64,000 bases of DNA from Phycisphaerae bacterium RAS2 (lineage in GTDB: Bacteria; Planctomycetota; Phycisphaerae; UBA1845; UTPLA1). Positions 61,987 to 64,000 of the stretch are shown here, in pieces. Below the pieces are notes generated by a model. That model did no database searches, had not been told where the DNA came from, and was given only the letters and a program-made list of their open reading frames with translations. A program made the position numbers and the translations under genes. The stretch is taken from the NCBI GenBank assembly GCA_007753915.1, contig CP036352.1:2108001-2172000 (forward strand), read 5' to 3'. How positions within the stretch are numbered: position 1 is the first letter of the stretch; each line of letters starts with the position of its first letter.

Positions 61987-63556
61987 TATGCGCTTGCACA
62001 CAGCCCGACGACCCCATTTTCAGTCAGGCATGCTTTCGGAGCCACTGATTGCTGTGGGCGGTCACCATTTGCACGTGGACCCCAAGACGGGTCTTGGTCT
62101 TTATGGCCCCTATTGTCCGACTGGACAGACACGCCCGCCTTTATCCACGATCATCGTTGGTATCGTTGGTCCACCTGGCATGGCGGCCGATGCAACAAAA
62201 TGGCTCGAAGCGTGCCAAAACGTACTCTTAAACGATGGACGTGAGCCTCTTCAGCACCCCCACTTTCCAGGATTTAATGCCGACCACCCGTTCCAGTGTG
62301 ACCTTGTCTTCGGCGACACATGGCGCCACCACTTAAAGAATGACGAGATTGCTGCCGCACTTTCCGAGACTAATTTCTACGAGAGAATTCGACGCATCGT
62401 AGGAGCCTATGTTCAAGGAATCGAGGTCCTCGCTCAACGCGACCCAAAGCCAAACGTTGTGCTGTGTTGTGTTTCCCAGGACGTGATCGATCTTTGCGGA
62501 GTGCGTCCTGCGGGTGCTGGCCAGTTCAAGAGAATTAAGGTGAGCAAATCGGAGCGCGAGGCAATGAAGGATGTCGAATCAGGTCAGGGATTTCTCTTCG
62601 CCGGCATGGATCCGAGCCTTGGCATTGAAGACCAACAACTTGGTCACCAAAACCTCCGTCGCGGTCTCAAAGCGGAAGCCATGCAATACGGAATACCCAC
62701 TCAACTTGTTTGGCCGCGGTCGCTCGACCTGGAGGACTGCGACCCGAAGCCAGGAGAGCGCCGCGTTCAAGACAGAGCGACACGTGCATGGAACTTGACG
62801 ACGGCGCTTTATCATAAGGCAGGGGGTTCACCCTGGCGGCTTGCTCACATCGACCCAACCGTGTGCTTCATCGGAATATCCTTTTACAAAGAGGTCAGAG
62901 AGCGCAATCCACGACTTCGTACCAGTATGGCCCAGGCGTTTACAGCCGCAGGAGATGGGTACGTGCTTCGAGGGAATTCTTTTGAGTGGGACGAGGTGAC
63001 GTACGGTCGGTCTCCGCATCTTGATGCGAGATCTGCGACAGCACTTCTTGCAGACGTGATTGAGCTATACAAAAAGCAAAACGAAGGGAGTCTCCCAAGC
63101 CGGATTGTTGTTCACAAGACTTCGCGCTTTTGGGAGGAGGAGCTAGAAGGGTTTCGAGATGCTTGCGGCATGATCCCCAAAAGTGATTTCGTCGCCTTCG
63201 GATGGCGGGGAATTCAGTTCTATCGCGCCGCTGGAGACTATCCGCCGCTTCGCGGCACGTACATTAAATTCACTGAAACGGATCTTGCATTATATACGGT
63301 GGGCTATATTCCATTTTTGGGAACATATCCTGGTGCGCGTGTTCCAAGACCGCTTGAGATTCTTGAGCATCACGGCGATAGCGGCTGGGATACCACTCTC
63401 CGAGAAATTCTCGCTTTGACGAAAATGAATTGGAACACGGCTGATTTTGCATGTAGTGAACCAATTACCGTCGCCTTTGCAAGGCGTGTCGGTCACATAC
63501 TTGCCGAATTGCCAGCACAATTACCGCTTCAAAACGAGTATCGGTACTACATGTGA
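61979..63556 (+). CDS. Short prokaryotic Argonaute (MID-PIWI), SPARTA type
   Basis: A 525-residue protein; ATG 61979 overlaps the previous stop by 8 bases (an upstream frame to 61916 is inside the TIR-APAZ gene). It lacks N and PAZ domains. The N-terminal segment (VDPKTGLGLYGPY) is typical of short pAgos. The MID domain covers about 130-290 (RRGLKAEAMQYGIPTQLVW), with the Lys and Gln used for guide 5'-phosphate. PIWI covers about 290-525. Catalytic residues are lost: VCFIGISFYKE has Ser (about 301) for Asp, and IVVHKTSRF has Lys for Asp. It would bind a guide and target but not cut, signalling through the TIR partner. Confidence 0.92.
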   Translation: MHSMRLHTARRPHFQSGMLSEPLIAVGGHHLHVDPKTGLGLYGPYCPTGQTRPPLSTIIVGIVGPPGMAADATKWLEACQNVLLNDGREPLQHPHFPGFNADHPFQCDLVFGDTWRHHLKNDEIAAALSETNFYERIRRIVGAYVQGIEVLAQRDPKPNVVLCCVSQDVIDLCGVRPAGAGQFKRIKVSKSEREAMKDVESGQGFLFAGMDPSLGIEDQQLGHQNLRRGLKAEAMQYGIPTQLVWPRSLDLEDCDPKPGERRVQDRATRAWNLTTALYHKAGGSPWRLAHIDPTVCFIGISFYKEVRERNPRLRTSMAQAFTAAGDGYVLRGNSFEWDEVTYGRSPHLDARSATALLADVIELYKKQNEGSLPSRIVVHKTSRFWEEELEGFRDACGMIPKSDFVAFGWRGIQFYRAAGDYPPLRGTYIKFTETDLALYTVGYIPFLGTYPGARVPRPLEILEHHGDSGWDTTLREILALTKMNWNTADFACSEPITVAFARRVGHILAELPAQLPLQNEYRYYM

Positions 63557-63714
63557 AGAGACCGGACGAAGTCGGGAGCGACAAACAAGACCTAGAATCA
63601 CATCGTCGAAACTTGTACTTACGGGTTGCCGAAATCCCCTCAATGAGTTACATAAAGGACGTTATGATACGCCATCCGGGCCGGCAGGGGACTCCTACGA
63701 ACAACGCTGATTGA

Positions 63715-63737
63715 GTTCGAATCCCGTTTCCCACCGA
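63715..63737 (+). other. tRNA-His-like 3' end (probable attachment site)
   Basis: GTTCGAATCCC then GTTTCCCACC: T-loop TTCGAAT, T-stem CCCGT, acceptor strand TTCCCAC and discriminator C, which is a hallmark of tRNA-His. The upstream part is not tRNA-like (its 5' T-stem does not pair), so only the 3' end is here, as left by tyrosine-recombinase integration. Confidence 0.5.
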
Positions 63738-63756
63738 CCTCATCATCCAAGGGAGC

Positions 63757-64000
63757 ATGAGCGACGAGATCGCCCTCGCATCACGGAAGCAGCTTGGCCG
63801 CATCGGGCTTGAGTCGCTTCCGTCCATCATCGCCCAAGCCGGTGAGCGTGCCGGCCGCCGCTTCATAGAGTTCTTCACCGCGAACATCAGAAACCGTAAC
63901 ACGAGGCTAGCGTACGCCCGTGCCGTTGCCGAGTTCTTCAACTGGTGCGACGCCCGAGGACTCCGGCTCGAAACCACCGAGCCGATCATCATCGCCGCGT
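63757..64000 (+). CDS. Tyrosine recombinase/integrase, N-terminal part
   Basis: The first 81 residues, cut by the window edge. It opens MSDEIALASRKQLGR and has FFTANIRNRNTRLAYARAVA, EFFNWCDARGL, the SAM-like core-binding domain of phage-type integrases and XerC/D relatives. The catalytic R-H-R-Y domain is off window. It starts 20 bases after the tRNA-like end, the usual place for the integrase gene of an element. Its ribosome site AGGGAG is very close to the ATG. Confidence 0.75.
   Translation, partial: MSDEIALASRKQLGRIGLESLPSIIAQAGERAGRRFIEFFTANIRNRNTRLAYARAVAEFFNWCDARGLRLETTEPIIIAA

Noticed and set aside
63690-63740. Complete tRNA-His gene
   Set aside because: Only the T-loop and 3' acceptor strand fit; no anticodon arm or 5' acceptor strand is present upstream.

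Overview
The window looks like chromosome from a member of the Planctomycetota, roughly positions 1-30,060, followed by a foreign island that fills positions 30,060-63,740. The lineage call is inference. It rests on a secreted protein ending in dockerin-like calcium loops, a fused AroD-AroE protein, a SMUG1-type uracil-DNA glycosylase, very small lipoproteins and high GC content. No rRNA or complete tRNA gene was seen.

Core region (1-30,060). Minus-strand genes encode a prepilin peptidase (cut by the window edge), shikimate kinase, a metallophosphoesterase, AroDE and a J-domain membrane protein. They are followed by SMUG1, a lipoprotein alpha/beta hydrolase, an amidohydrolase, a lipoprotein, a STAS protein, TsaB, threonine aldolase, cobalamin-dependent methionine synthase, and a carbonic anhydrase/SulP pair that probably imports bicarbonate. 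A five-gene fatty-acid or polyketide-type set follows: two dehydratase-like proteins, an acyl carrier protein, and an intact plus a histidine-less ketosynthase. Next come two kynurenine-pathway enzymes (ACMSD and 3-hydroxyanthranilate dioxygenase), a MoxR/ChlI-like ATPase, a dockerin-type secreted protein and a fatty-acid desaturase.

Island (about 30,060-63,740). Its backbone resembles an integrated plasmid or conjugative element: a replication-initiator-like protein, a ParA plus ribbon-helix-helix partition pair behind GCGGG repeats phased at multiples of 8 bp, an excisionase-like HTH protein, a UPF0175/DUF3368 toxin-antitoxin pair, an ArdC-like antirestriction protein, several small element-type proteins, two replication-relaxation-type winged-helix proteins and a TraG/VirD4-like ATPase. 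No relaxase or complete type IV secretion set is visible. A divalent-metal efflux block (CzcC, CzcB, PII-like protein, CadA/ZntA ATPase, CzcA) lies between two imperfect direct copies of the toxin-gene 3' end about 10.95 kb apart. A mercury module follows: MerR, a cysteine-repeat protein and a thioredoxin-like/MerT/MerP fusion, with no MerA.

The most notable locus is at 59,900-63,556. It encodes a small membrane-anchored protein, an HTH-TIR-APAZ protein and a short Argonaute with a catalytically degenerate PIWI domain, with overlapping reading frames. This is a SPARTA-type abortive-infection defence operon with two unusual additions: the HTH fusion and the membrane gene. Immediately to its right are a tRNA-His-like 3' end and the start of a tyrosine recombinase, marking an integration boundary.
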